The notes beneath the pieces are model-generated. The model had not been told where the DNA came from. It was given only the letters and a program-made list of their open reading frames with translations, and searched no databases. The translations under genes were made by a program, and so were the position numbers. 64,000 nt of DNA. Source: Deltaproteobacteria bacterium (lineage in GTDB: Bacteria > Myxococcota_A > Polyangia > Polyangiales > Sandaracinaceae). How positions within the stretch are numbered: position 1 is the first letter of the stretch; every line of letters begins with the position of its first letter. Positions 27,541 through 36,225 of the stretch are shown piece by piece. The stretch spans positions 1 to 64,000 of the forward strand of contig JAFLCL010000002.1 of assembly GCA_017303575.1 (NCBI GenBank), read 5' to 3'.

Positions 27541-27957
27541 TCACTGCACCTGGCGCGATCGGCTGCTCGTCCGAGCACTGCTCCGGAGCTCGCGGCGCGT
27601 GTGCGCTCGGTGACCGTCGGGCGCGAGCCCGCTGCTCGCCCGTCGTCGGTCCTGAGCGAGCGGTGAGCTCGGATCGACGCGGACGCCCAGCCTCGCCCGC
27701 AGCCTCTCCGGTACGAGCAGCATCGACAGGATGAACGCCGAGAGGACGAGGCAGAGCGAGTTGGTCACGATGATCGGCCACGAGCCGAGCGCGACGCCGT
27801 AGCTGGTCCACAGGGCGAAGCCTCCCACCGTGAGGACGTACATCTTCCAGCTCAGCGCGCTGACGTCGCGCGTGGTGACGACGCGCCACGCCTGAGGCGC
27901 AAAGCTCGCCACTGACGCACACGATGCGAGGCCGCCGATCACGTCGGCGACGGTCAC
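27541..27957 (-). CDS. SemiSWEET-type sugar transporter
   Basis: 138 aa. Residues 1-85 form one triple-helix bundle of the MtN3/SWEET family (GGLASCASVASFAPQAWRVVTTRDVSALSWKMYVLTVGGFALWTSYGV...PIIVTNSLCLVLSAFIL) with the PQ motif. Semi-SWEETs work as dimers moving sugars across the inner membrane. The last ~50 residues are basic and disordered, longer than usual. It starts at GTG with GGAGGGG in front. A sigma-54-like site lies 51-66 bases upstream. Confidence 0.82.
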   Translation of the reverse strand: MTVADVIGGLASCASVASFAPQAWRVVTTRDVSALSWKMYVLTVGGFALWTSYGVALGSWPIIVTNSLCLVLSAFILSMLLVPERLRARLGVRVDPSSPLAQDRRRASSGLAPDGHRAHTRRELRSSARTSSRSRQVQ

Positions 27958-28007
27958 GGGCCCCTCCGCGGCTTCGGTCTGTTCGTCTCACGCATGTGAT
28001 CCGGCGG

Positions 28008-28023
28008 AGCAAGTGAAGTGCCG
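28008..28023 (-). promoter_or_regulatory. Predicted sigma-54 promoter
   Basis: Minus strand CGGCACT-N4-TTGCT, GG-N10-GC. The predicted start is near 27997, ahead of the SemiSWEET gene. Confidence 0.5.
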
Positions 28024-28368
28024 TGCTGGCGCCTCGGAGCCGCGCAGCGCCGACACGCGCTCCCGTCGGAGGGCCACGCCGACTGCCAGGCGCCAAGCGT
28101 GTGTCCGTTGCTTCGAGCCGGCACGACCGTCGAGGTCTCGATCACCGTCTCGCCGATCGTCGCGCCGGACGGATCCGTGGTGGGTGTCTCCGAGGTCCGA
28201 CGTCGCGAGTCCGGCACGGGGCGCCGCACACCCGCGATCGCGTTGACGGCGTTCGCCCGACCGGAGGACCGGACACGATCGTTGCGAGCGGGATTCCAGA
28301 GCCACATGGCCGAGCCCGTGAACGTCGACGAGCTGGTCGCGCTTCTCGACTCGCTCGTTCAACGTTGA
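28018..28368 (+). pseudogene. Remnant of a PAS hybrid histidine kinase (PAS end fused to receiver end)
   Basis: An open frame of 116 codons. Residues ~35-60 match the last strands of a PAS domain (GTTVEVSITVSPIVAPDGSVVGVSEV). From ~69 they match the C-terminal third of a receiver (TPAIALTAFARPEDRTRSLRAGFQSHM-EPVNVDELVALLDSL). The kinase core, receiver phospho-Asp and N-terminus are missing, and the conserved receiver Lys is Glu. The simplest reading is an in-frame internal deletion of a hybrid kinase. No clear ribosome site is seen. Confidence 0.65.
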
Positions 28369-28408
28369 ACGGGACAAGCTCGCTCCCCCGAGACGCGGAG
28401 TTGACCGC

Positions 28409-28843
28409 ATGAAGCTGTTCACGATCGGATTCACCCGGACGTCGGCCGAGCGATTCTTCGATCGCTTGCGACGCGCGAAGATCGGCTCGCTCGTGGATGT
28501 GCGCCTGAACAACGTCTCGCAGCTCGCGGGGTTCGCAAAGCGGGACGACCTCCGCTACTTCACCCGCGAGCTCGTCCACGTTCCGTACGTCCATCGCCCC
28601 GAGCTCGCACCCACCCAGGAGCTCCTCGACGCGTTCAAGAAGAACGCAGGCGGCTGGGACGAGTACGAACGCGCGTTCCTCGACCTCATGGCTGCGCGCC
28701 GCGTCCACGAGGCGCTGAGCCGAGACCAGCTCGACGGCGCCTGCCTCCTCTGCAGCGAAGCGGAGCCCCACCACTGCCATCGCCGCCTCGTGGCGGAGCA
28801 CTTGCGGAGAGCGTGGGACGACGTGGACATCGTTCACCTCTGA
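28409..28843 (+). CDS. DUF488 protein
   Basis: 144 aa, complete DUF488: TIGFTRTSAERFFDRLRRAKIGSLVDVRLNN at the start, DLRYFTRELVHVPYVHRPELAPT, and the C-terminal CLLCSEAEPHHCHRRLVAEHL with the conserved Cys and His residues. The function is unknown; family members are cytoplasmic and have a rhodanese-like look. It follows the kinase remnant by 40 bases. Confidence 0.88.
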   Translation: MKLFTIGFTRTSAERFFDRLRRAKIGSLVDVRLNNVSQLAGFAKRDDLRYFTRELVHVPYVHRPELAPTQELLDAFKKNAGGWDEYERAFLDLMAARRVHEALSRDQLDGACLLCSEAEPHHCHRRLVAEHLRRAWDDVDIVHL

Positions 28844-29032
28844 GGCCCCGGCCAGCGCGACATGCCGCCCATGCGTCTGGCCGTCTTCATCGCGATCACC
28901 GGTGCAGCAATCGCCGGGACGCTCCTCGAGCGACTCGAGGATGCGCGCCACCGCCGCCCACGGATCGACTAGCCTCGTCGCGTCCAGCACCGCGACCGCG
29001 GTCCGTCGAGACTTCCTCATGCGACGACGAAT

Positions 29033-29048
29033 TGGCCCGTACTTCGCA
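29033..29048 (+). promoter_or_regulatory. Predicted sigma-54 promoter, leaderless spacing
   Basis: TGGCCCG-N4-TCGCA, GG-N10-GC. The expected start (29059) abuts the ATG of the SOUL gene. Confidence 0.45.
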
Positions 29049-29059
29049 ACGGCGTGGGC

Positions 29060-29692
29060 ATGACCAACTCCACGCTCCACCTCCCGTTCAAGGAGATCCT
29101 CAAGAGCATCCCGGGCTTCTTCGGCATTCGGCTCGAAGAGGAACCTCGCTTCGAGGTCGTCGAGTCGTCGGGCGACGTCGAGGTGCGGCGCTACGCGCCC
29201 GCCTTGCTCGCCGAGGTCACGCTCGCCGCGCCCCACGACGAAGCCATCGACGAGGGCTTCGACATCCTCGCCAAGTACATCTTCGGCGAGAACGCGCCCA
29301 AAGGTCGCCTCCCTAGGTCGTCTGCCCGCTCGAGCGATCCAGGGGTCACCATGGAGATGACGACGCCCGTGCTGCAGAGGCCCAGCGGAAAGGGCTGGAC
29401 GGTGAGCTTCTTCCTCGGGAACGACATGAAGGTGTCCGAGGCGCCCGCTCCCAAGGACCCTCGGGTCGAGCTCCGCATCGAGCCGGCGCACACGGTCGCG
29501 GTCAAGCGGTACAGCGGAAACAACGATGCCGACAAGCGGGCTACCACGAAGCAAGAGCTCACGGCGTGGGTGAATGCCAGTGCGCAATGGCATCGAGACA
29601 GCAAGGTCTTCTGGGCCCAGTACGACGCTCCGTTCGTCATCCCGTTCCTGAAGCGGAACGAGGCGATGATCCAGGTCGTGTCGACCGCCTGA
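29060..29692 (+). CDS. SOUL-family heme-binding protein
   Basis: 210 aa. SOUL domain from about 25 to the end: FEVVESSGDVEVRRYAPALLAEVTL, FDILAKYIFGEN, MEMTTPV, WTVSFFLGNDM, VELRIEPAHTVAVKRYSG, and the C-terminal VFWAQYDAPFVIPFLKRNEAMI. Family members bind heme or tetrapyrroles. No signal peptide, so cytoplasmic. A GTG at 29054 is two codons upstream in the same frame. No ribosome site is visible before either start. Confidence 0.88.
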   Translation: MTNSTLHLPFKEILKSIPGFFGIRLEEEPRFEVVESSGDVEVRRYAPALLAEVTLAAPHDEAIDEGFDILAKYIFGENAPKGRLPRSSARSSDPGVTMEMTTPVLQRPSGKGWTVSFFLGNDMKVSEAPAPKDPRVELRIEPAHTVAVKRYSGNNDADKRATTKQELTAWVNASAQWHRDSKVFWAQYDAPFVIPFLKRNEAMIQVVSTA

Positions 29693-29790
29693 CGCCGCAC
29701 CGCAGCGCCACGGCTGGGGTGCAGCGGGCGCGCCCGCACACTGGAGCTCACGCCGGGGGCAGCGTCGCGAGGGTTCGAGGCGGATCCTGC

Positions 29791-30051
29791 TCAGCGCGCC
29801 TCTGGCGGCCAGGGCTCGTGCTCGACGCGGCCGTCGTGGTGGACGCGCTCGACGAGCACCCCGTGGTGCGTGATCTCCGCGCACCCCGGACCACAACCGC
29901 CATGGATCTCTCCGGCCAGTGCTTCCCGCACGCGGGCGCGCAGGTCGGCGCGGAACTCGGTGCGCGCGGAGAAGTCGACCGCGAACCAACAAAGCCATTG
30001 ATGGGCGGTGAGCTCAATTCGCACCACCTGTGCGTCGTTCGATCGAGTCAC
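29791..30051 (-). CDS. Hypothetical protein, 86 aa
   Basis: From a GTG at 30051: an N-terminal stretch with TAHQWLCWFAVDFSARTEFRADLRARVREALAGE, then HGGCGPGCAEITHHGVLVERVHHDGRVEHEPWP. The CGPGC with nearby His residues could bind metal. No family is recognised. The start is uncertain (a GTG at 30027 is also possible) and the ribosome site is weak. Confidence 0.5.
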   Translation of the reverse strand: MTRSNDAQVVRIELTAHQWLCWFAVDFSARTEFRADLRARVREALAGEIHGGCGPGCAEITHHGVLVERVHHDGRVEHEPWPPEAR

Positions 30052-30203
30052 GCGTCGGACATCCCCGCTGGAGCGCGCGTCACAGACCGCAGGCGCGCGG
30101 TTCACTCTACCGCGCGGCACTTCAGGGCGTGAGGGACCTTTGTGGGAGGGCGTCGTCGTGGCCGCCCCCCTCCCTGGTGACCGTAGCGACATGCTATAGG
30201 CTC

Positions 30204-30719
30204 TCAGACCGCCGACGAACGAGTCAGCACCGGCACGCGACCGACGCGGTGGTGGTGCGCCATGCGGAAGCCGATGGCACCCGAGACCACCGTGATCGCC
30301 AACACGATGCCTGTGAGCGTGAGCGAGGCGCTCGCCTCGAAGCGCAGGAGCACGTCCCGCTGATTGCGCAGCGCGGCGGCGACGAACGGCTCGTGCATCA
30401 CGAGATTGCCGATCAAGAGAGCGATCGAGGCGGAGTTGAGGGTGGCGTGCGCCACCGCGAGCGTCCGGGCCGGATGTCTCGCCGGAATCCCGCGGAAGTC
30501 GAGCAGCCCCAATGCGCCCGCACCCACCGCAGCGAGGATCGCCGCGATGTTGGTCATGAAGGCCGCGCGCAGCCAGCCCCCGTCGTGCTCGAGCGCGTAC
30601 ACGCCGAAGAAGGCAAACGTGAGCGTGAAGAACAGCACCGGAAAGCCGACGACCCAGCGGTGCAGCGAGCGTCCGCCCAAGGAGTGACGCGTGGACATGG
30701 GCGATGGACTCATCAACAT
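30204..30719 (-). CDS. DUF2231-like membrane protein
   Basis: 171 aa with four hydrophobic helices (about 22-43, 52-74, 88-108, 128-150). LHRWVVGFPVLFFTLTFAFFGVYAL, RAAFMTNIAAILAAVGAGALGLLDFRGIPARHPARTLAVAHATLN follow the DUF2231 pattern of paired His and Asp residues facing the membrane. The function is unknown. AGGAG lies 7 bases before ATG 30719. Confidence 0.8.
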   Translation of the reverse strand: MLMSPSPMSTRHSLGGRSLHRWVVGFPVLFFTLTFAFFGVYALEHDGGWLRAAFMTNIAAILAAVGAGALGLLDFRGIPARHPARTLAVAHATLNSASIALLIGNLVMHEPFVAAALRNQRDVLLRFEASASLTLTGIVLAITVVSGAIGFRMAHHHRVGRVPVLTRSSAV

Positions 30720-31210
30720 GGGGCTCTCCTGGAACAAGGCGTTCGGCGGCGCGACGATGCAGCGAGACGCGGTTGCGCGAGACGGTGACACCCTCCGAGC
30801 ACAGCATCCGCCGAGCCAGCGTGTGGAGAAGTCGCGCGCAAGCCGTGGGAGTACCTCGGTGGTTTCCCGTGCGTCCGATGCATGAGCCTGCGGGGCTCTG
30901 AGGGTGCTCTCTCGCGACCTTTGACATCCAAGCGCGGCGCAAGTGCCACGCGGGGTGCGGAGCCACGCCTCGCTGGTTCTCGTAGGCAACGGTCTCCGTC
31001 TTGCGTCTGGGCGGAGGAGACGAGCGCATCCGCGGTGGCCGAATGTCGCGGAGCGAGGCGGGCGATCCCGATCGCGATCCGTTCCCTCGTGCGAAACGTG
31101 GTTCGTAGGCGCGTTCCCCTCTTCGTGATCATCGGTACACGCGTTGCGTAGCGGGCGGGCTCCTCACCGCCCGGTGCGGACGACGACACGAACGCAGGGA
31201 GAACGACCAC
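30720..31210. other. 491-base intergenic region
   Basis: Divergent spacer between the DUF2231 and BON genes. It holds the sigma-54-like site at 31133-31148. Only a poor match is seen on the other strand (CGGCGGA-N4-GTGCT, 30798-30813). No coding frame with protein-like character was found. Confidence 0.55.
31133..31148 (+). promoter_or_regulatory. Possible sigma-54 promoter
   Basis: CGGTACA-N4-TTGCG, GG-N10-GC. A perfect -12 but weak -24 half. The predicted start is near 31159, 52 bases before the BON ATG. Confidence 0.42.
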
Positions 31211-32236
31211 ATGAACGAGCGCAACGGGAACCAGAACGAGAGCCGCAGCGACGGACGGAACGGACACGATCGCGACGGCAACCGCAGCATGCAGAGCGCC
31301 GGCCTGGATCAGCCGCGCTGGGGCAGCGATCGGAACCAGTCTGGCGCCGAGCGTGGCCAGAGCGGCCGCACCCTCGGCGAGCGTCCCGCGATGGGTCAGC
31401 GCGGTGGCTACGAGCAGCGCGACTTCGGCGGGCGCGGCAACGAGCGCGACGGCGAGTACAGCGGTCATGGGCAGGCGGGCTCCGAGCGCGAGGCCGACCA
31501 GCGCAGCCCGGATCATCGAAGCAACCTGCGCGACTTGGACGGGCGCAGCTACGGCAGCGGGGGTGGCGAGACCGATCGCAACAACCGCATGCAAGCCCGT
31601 GGTCACTACGCGGGCGAGGGCAACGACGGAATGAGTGGTGGCGTGAGCGGCGGCATGGACGGCATGGGCCGTCCGCGCAGCGGCCGCGACGGCTTCAGCG
31701 TTGGGGGCGGCCAGCAGGAGAATGGCAGTCGTCAGGGCTCGGGCTGGGGCGGCTCCGAGAGCGGTTTCGGCTCACAGCAGGGCTACGGCGCTCAGAGCTC
31801 GCAGGGCTATGGCATGGGCGGCTTCACGTCGCAGGGCTACGGTGCTCCCCAGAGCTCACAGGGCCGAGGCATGAGTGGCTTCGAGGGCGGCGCCCATGCC
31901 CAGAAGTCGGGGAAGGCCCCCAAGAACTACACGCGCTCCGACGAGCGCCTGCGTGAGGAAATCTGCGATGCCCTCGCGAACAGCGGCCACGACTGGAGTG
32001 AGGTCGAGGTCCAGGTGAGCAGCGGCGAGGTGACCCTCACTGGCACGGTCGCGGATCGCAGCGAGAAGCTTCACGCGGAGCACATGGCTGACGCCGTGCG
32101 GGGCGTGAACGAGGTCACCAACCAGCTCAAGATCAAGCGCCCAGAGGCTGGCGACTCGCGCAGTGCGTCGAAGTCGTCGTCGATGAAGGACGAGGTCGCG
32201 AGCGAGACCGCTGGGTCGCGCCGACGTACGGCCTGA
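31211..32236 (+). CDS. BON-domain protein, paralogue of the 23124 gene
   Basis: 341 aa, same architecture as 23124-24197. A disordered Gly/Ser/Gln/Asn/Arg-rich region (1-230; repeats such as SSQGYGMGGF, QGYGAQSS) is followed by KSGKAPKNYTRSDERLREEICDAL and one BON domain (about 243-311), and the tail ends GSRRRTA. The C-terminal 110 residues are nearly the same as in the paralogue, while the N-terminal regions differ in composition. GGGAGAACGACC precedes the ATG. A strong hairpin follows the stop. Confidence 0.85.
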   Translation: MNERNGNQNESRSDGRNGHDRDGNRSMQSAGLDQPRWGSDRNQSGAERGQSGRTLGERPAMGQRGGYEQRDFGGRGNERDGEYSGHGQAGSEREADQRSPDHRSNLRDLDGRSYGSGGGETDRNNRMQARGHYAGEGNDGMSGGVSGGMDGMGRPRSGRDGFSVGGGQQENGSRQGSGWGGSESGFGSQQGYGAQSSQGYGMGGFTSQGYGAPQSSQGRGMSGFEGGAHAQKSGKAPKNYTRSDERLREEICDALANSGHDWSEVEVQVSSGEVTLTGTVADRSEKLHAEHMADAVRGVNEVTNQLKIKRPEAGDSRSASKSSSMKDEVASETAGSRRRTA

Positions 32237-32247
32237 TTCTTCGTGAG

Positions 32248-32289
32248 CGCCCACACCGAGAGGGCCAATGGCCCGAGTCGGTGTGGGCG
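32248..32289 (+). terminator. Terminator hairpin after the BON gene
   Basis: A 12-bp perfect stem (32248-32259 with 32278-32289) enclosing a smaller gggcc/ggccc stem, 11 bases after the stop. Confidence 0.65.
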
Positions 32290-32449
32290 ACGCCTCATTC
32301 GCCGGGGAGCGCTCCGTGGACGTCGCGGCGATGGCTCGATCACGCCACGCCGCGGGACACGCGTCGTCATCGGGAGCACCTCGATGCCCTTCGAGCGTCA
32401 GTGGAGAACCTCCCTCCGTTCTGGGGTCCGAGTGTCTTGACCCCCAGAG

Positions 32450-35380
32450 GTGGGTGCTCGAACCTCGCGCACCGTGGCTGACACCCAAGCGTCCGACCCC
32501 TCGAGACAGGGCCCGCCCCGACAGGGCCCGTCGAGACAGGGCCCGTCGAGACAGGCCGCGTCGCGCCGAGAGTTCGACGTGGCTCGCGGCGTCGCGGTGG
32601 GCCTCGTGCTCGTCGCGCTCCTCACCGGACTGAAGCTCGGCCTGTCGGAATCCATCGGGTACCCGACGCCCTACCTCCTCTACTTCACGGCAGCGCTCCT
32701 CGCCGGCTGGTATGGCGGGGTGAGCGCGGGCCTCGCCACGTCGGTCATCGCCGTCGTCGCCGGCTACGTGACCTTCGTGCGTGGCACCGAGCTCCCGACG
32801 GACATGGCGCTCCTCGGCGCGTCGATCGCGTTCGTGGAGTGTGCGGCCATCAGTGTCGTCACCACTCGCCTCCGCGAGGCGACGCTCGAGAGTGAACGCC
32901 GCGCAGACGACGCCAAGGCCGCGAGCGAGCAACTTCGCGCCGTGCTCGAGGGCTCCGGACAAGGGGTCACGATGCTGGATGCATCGGGCGAGCTCGTCTT
33001 CGCCAACGAGCGCGCGGCAGAGCTCGTCGGGCTCTCCGATCCCCGAGCGATGCTGCATGCGCCTCGTGCGACGTTCGAGGATCGCCTGCGCTTCTTCCGC
33101 GAGGACGGCACACCACTGGCGTCCGAGCACATGCCGTCGCAAGTCGTGCTCCGCAGCGGCGAGGCGAGCGAGAGGCTGATGCGCTCGGTCGTGCGTGCGA
33201 GCGGCGCGGAACGCTGGATCCTCGTTCGCGCCAACCCCGTGAAGGTGGATGGCGTTCTCCGGGCTGTCGTCATCGTGTTCCACGACGTCACCGAACAGCG
33301 AAAGCACGACGCCGAGCTCCACGTCAGCCGCGAGTGGCTGGCGACTGCGCTGAGGAGCATCGGCGACGCCGTCATCACGACCGACGATCGAGGTCGCGTT
33401 CGCTACCTCAACCCCATCGCCGAGACGCTGACTGGCTGGGGACGGGTGGAGGCCGAAGGACAACCGCTGGACGAGGTGTTCCGCATCGTCGACGAGACGG
33501 AGCGCCAGACCATCGAGAGCCCGGTCGCGCGCGTGCTGCGCGAGGGCGTCATCGTGGGGCTCGCAAACCACACGCTCTTGCTCCGTCGCGACGGGACCGA
33601 GATCTCCATCGACGACAGCGCGGCGCCGATCCGCGATCAGGACGGCGTGCTCGTGGGCGTGGTCCTCGTGTTCCGCGACGTCTCGATGGAGCGTCGGGCG
33701 GAGCTCCGCGCCAGCTTCCTCGCGCGCGCAGCCTCGGAGCTCACGTCTTCGCTCGATTACAAGACGACGCTCGCGAGCGTCGCGCGCCTGGCCGTACCGA
33801 CCATGGCCGACTGGTGCGCGGTCGACATGCGGGGCGCGACGGAGGGCTCCCGGGAGCGCGTCGCCGTCGCGCACGTCGACCCGGAGAAGATCGCGCTCGT
33901 GGCCGACATCGAGCGACGCTACCCGCCCGATCCTCATGCGGCCTCGGGTGTCCCCAACGTGCTGCGGACCGGCCGAGCGGAGATGCTGCCGCTGATCCCC
34001 GCGGCGATGCTCGACGCCGCCGCGCGAGACGACGAGCACCTCCGACTGATCCGTCAGCTCGCGCTTCGTTCGTACATCGCGGTGCCGATTCGACGCGGCG
34101 AGCGAACGCTGGGCGTCATCACGCTCGTCATGGCGGAGTCGGGGCGGACCTACGACGACCCCGATCTGGCCATGGCCGAGGCCCTCGGCGAGCGCGCCTC
34201 GATCGCGATCGAGAACGCATCGCTCTACCGCGAGGCTGAGCGGCTTCGCGTCGAGGCCGAGTCGGCGAGCCGCGCGAAGGACGAGTTCCTCGCGATGCTC
34301 GGTCACGAGCTCCGCAATCCGCTCGCGCCCATCACCACGGCGCTGCACCTCATGGACGCGCGCGCTGGCGCAGCGTTCGAGCGCGAGCGCGCGGTCATCC
34401 GGCGACAGCTCACGCACGTCGTGCGGCTCGTCGACGACCTCCTCGATGTCTCGCGCATCACGCGCGGCAAGGTCGAGCTCGAGCAGGAGCACCTCGATGT
34501 GGTGACCGTCCTCGAGGCTGCGATCGAGGGGGCACGACCGGCGATCGAGGAGCGTCGACACGAGCTCCAGGTCGAGGTGCCCTTCGGTCTCGTCGTGCGC
34601 GGCGATCGACTGAGGCTCACCCAGATCTTCCTCAACCTCCTGACGAACGCGGCGAAGTACACGCCGCCGGGTGGTCACGTCAGGGTCAGCGCGCGTGAGG
34701 AGGCGGGCCTGGTCGCTGTGCGGGTGGCCGACGACGGCATCGGCATCGAGCCCGACCTCCTGCCCCACGTCTTCGAGGTGTTCACGCAGGGCGCGCAGGA
34801 CGCATCGCGCGCGTCGGGCGGCCTCGGCCTCGGCCTCGCGATCGTGAAGAACCTCGCGTCGCTGCACGGCGGCTCGGTGGAAGCGCGGAGCGAGGGACGA
34901 GGGCGCGGGGCCGAGGTGACCGTGCGTCTGCCCCGCTCGAGCCAGCCCGCCGACGGATCCTCCGCTGCGACCGCGACGCGCGCGCCCCGCGACACGTCTG
35001 GAGGCGACGACTGCGTGATGGTGGTCGACGACAACGAAGACGCTCGCGAGATGCTCGCGATGGCGCTCGATGCGACGGGACACCGTGTGGTGACCGCCGG
35101 TGATGGCCCCAAGGCCATCGAGATCGCGCGCCGTGAGCGGCCGTCGATCGCGCTCCTCGATCTCGGGCTGCCGGGGATGGACGGCTTCGCGCTCGTCGCA
35201 CGTCTCCGCGAGATGCCCGAGCTGCGGGGCACCCGGTTCGTCGCGCTCACCGGGTACGGTCAGCCAGGCGACATCGCGCGCACGCGCGCTGCGGGATTCC
35301 ACGAGCACCTGACCAAGCCCATCGAGCTCGCGGTGCTGCTCGAGACGCTGGAGCTGCTGCGTCGCGCGCCCGCGGTCTGA
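32450..35380 (+). CDS. Hybrid sensor kinase: DUF4118-PAS-PAS-GAF-HisKA-HATPase-REC
   Basis: 976 aa from GTG 32450 (GTG 32474 is possible). After RQGPS repeats, residues ~45-125 are the DUF4118 membrane sensor of KdpD-like kinases (TPYLLYFTAALLAGWYGGVSAG). Two PAS domains (about 160-280 and 290-410) and a GAF domain (about 425-590) follow. HisKA has GHELRNPLAP, and the HATPase has NLLTNAAKYTPPGG and GLGLGLAIVKNL. The C-terminal receiver (about 855-970) has VVDDNEDARE, LLDLGLPGMDG and LTKPIE. The receiver regulator at 35799 may receive its signal. Neighbouring genes are stress-type. Confidence 0.9.
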   Translation: MGARTSRTVADTQASDPSRQGPPRQGPSRQGPSRQAASRREFDVARGVAVGLVLVALLTGLKLGLSESIGYPTPYLLYFTAALLAGWYGGVSAGLATSVIAVVAGYVTFVRGTELPTDMALLGASIAFVECAAISVVTTRLREATLESERRADDAKAASEQLRAVLEGSGQGVTMLDASGELVFANERAAELVGLSDPRAMLHAPRATFEDRLRFFREDGTPLASEHMPSQVVLRSGEASERLMRSVVRASGAERWILVRANPVKVDGVLRAVVIVFHDVTEQRKHDAELHVSREWLATALRSIGDAVITTDDRGRVRYLNPIAETLTGWGRVEAEGQPLDEVFRIVDETERQTIESPVARVLREGVIVGLANHTLLLRRDGTEISIDDSAAPIRDQDGVLVGVVLVFRDVSMERRAELRASFLARAASELTSSLDYKTTLASVARLAVPTMADWCAVDMRGATEGSRERVAVAHVDPEKIALVADIERRYPPDPHAASGVPNVLRTGRAEMLPLIPAAMLDAAARDDEHLRLIRQLALRSYIAVPIRRGERTLGVITLVMAESGRTYDDPDLAMAEALGERASIAIENASLYREAERLRVEAESASRAKDEFLAMLGHELRNPLAPITTALHLMDARAGAAFERERAVIRRQLTHVVRLVDDLLDVSRITRGKVELEQEHLDVVTVLEAAIEGARPAIEERRHELQVEVPFGLVVRGDRLRLTQIFLNLLTNAAKYTPPGGHVRVSAREEAGLVAVRVADDGIGIEPDLLPHVFEVFTQGAQDASRASGGLGLGLAIVKNLASLHGGSVEARSEGRGRGAEVTVRLPRSSQPADGSSAATATRAPRDTSGGDDCVMVVDDNEDAREMLAMALDATGHRVVTAGDGPKAIEIARRERPSIALLDLGLPGMDGFALVARLREMPELRGTRFVALTGYGQPGDIARTRAAGFHEHLTKPIELAVLLETLELLRRAPAV
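32501..32560 (+). repeat. Four 15-bp in-frame repeats
   Basis: Unit tcgagacagggcccg with minor changes in copies 2 and 4, encoding the SRQGP repeats at the N-terminus of the hybrid kinase. Length variation here would keep the frame. Confidence 0.85.
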
Positions 35381-35496
35381 ACGAGGCTCTCGCTGTCAGG
35401 GTGGGAGTGTGGCGGATCGCGTCATCGAGAGGCATCGTGGCTCACTCTCCGACTCGCCCTCGGCGCGAAAGCGTGTGGAAGCCCTCGAAGCGGCGA

Positions 35497-35512
35497 CGGC
35501 ACGTCGCGTGCT
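35497..35512 (+). promoter_or_regulatory. Predicted sigma-54 promoter
   Basis: CGGCACG-N4-GTGCT, GG-N10-GC. The predicted start is near 35523, ahead of the SDR remnant. Confidence 0.45.
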
Positions 35513-35569
35513 GACGGGTCGGCGCGCTGGACGAGGTCATGGAGACCCGCCGCGTCGAGGGATCGGACG

Positions 35570-35785
35570 ATGACGAAGAGGACGGAGCAGGGCGCGCGAC
35601 CGCTGGCGGTGATCACCGGCAGCAAGGCGATGATCGACGCGTTCTCGCACGCGCTGGGAAGCCAGCTCGAGGACGCGGGCATGAGCGTGACGCGTGTCGT
35701 CAGCGACGCGGCCACGGATCTGCGCGTGCTGATCCTCCCCGCGGGTCAGGTCTCGGCGTACCTCGACTCGCACCAGGCCGCCTGA
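35570..35785 (+). pseudogene. Internally deleted short-chain dehydrogenase remnant
   Basis: 71 codons. RPLAVITG matches the N-terminus of the SDR at 24701 (residues 19-25), and without a break GSKAMIDAFSHALGSQLEDAGMSVT matches its residues 166-189. The fusion removes the equivalent of about 141 codons, including the glycine loop and the catalytic Ser and Tyr, so it cannot be an SDR enzyme. The last 25 residues diverge. GAGGGA before the ATG and a sigma-54-like promoter remain, so it may still be expressed. Confidence 0.75.
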
Positions 35786-35798
35786 GGTTGCGCGTTGG

Positions 35799-36161
35799 TC
35801 ACGCGGCGCTGTTCGCGTGACGCGTCACGCGTGCGAGCGCCTCGTCGAGCGCGACCATGGTGAACGGCTTGAGCAGGGTCTCGAACGTCGCGCCTTCTGG
35901 GTGCGCGACGCGATCCGCGCCCGTCATCACGATCAGCGCAGGGCGGCGCCGGTCGGCTGCGAAGGGCTGCAGGACGTCGACGCCCTTTCCATCGGGCAGG
36001 TTCAGATCGGTGAGCACCGCGTCGAAGTCTTCGTCTTCGGCCAGGCGCTCGCGCGCGCGCCTCATCGTACCGACCGTGACCACCACCGCCCCGCGCCTCG
36101 TCAGGTGTCGCTCGAGCAGCCGACGGAACACTTCTTCGTCCTCCACCACGAGCACCCGCAT
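35799..36161 (-). CDS. Single-domain response regulator
   Basis: 120 aa receiver only: VLVVEDEEVFRRLL, phospho-acceptor D52 in VLTDLNLPDGKG, VMTGAD, LLKPFTM. No output domain. It starts at the ATG at 36161, where the receiver begins. With the hybrid kinase at 32450 it could form part of a phosphorelay. Confidence 0.9.
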   Translation of the reverse strand: MRVLVVEDEEVFRRLLERHLTRRGAVVVTVGTMRRARERLAEDEDFDAVLTDLNLPDGKGVDVLQPFAADRRRPALIVMTGADRVAHPEGATFETLLKPFTMVALDEALARVTRHANSAA

Positions 36162-36225
36162 TCGGCGAGCGTAGGCAGTGGAGGAATGGATCACAAGCCG
36201 GACGCGGCGTCCCCCCGGCGCGAGG

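Noticed and set aside
28862-28972. 36-codon frame with a hydrophobic segment
   Set aside because: No ribosome site, no homology and too short; it could be chance in GC-rich DNA.
31856-35308. A 1150-codon open frame antisense to the hybrid kinase
   Set aside because: Arg/His/Asp-rich composition typical of a GC-rich shadow frame; the plus-strand kinase explains the region.
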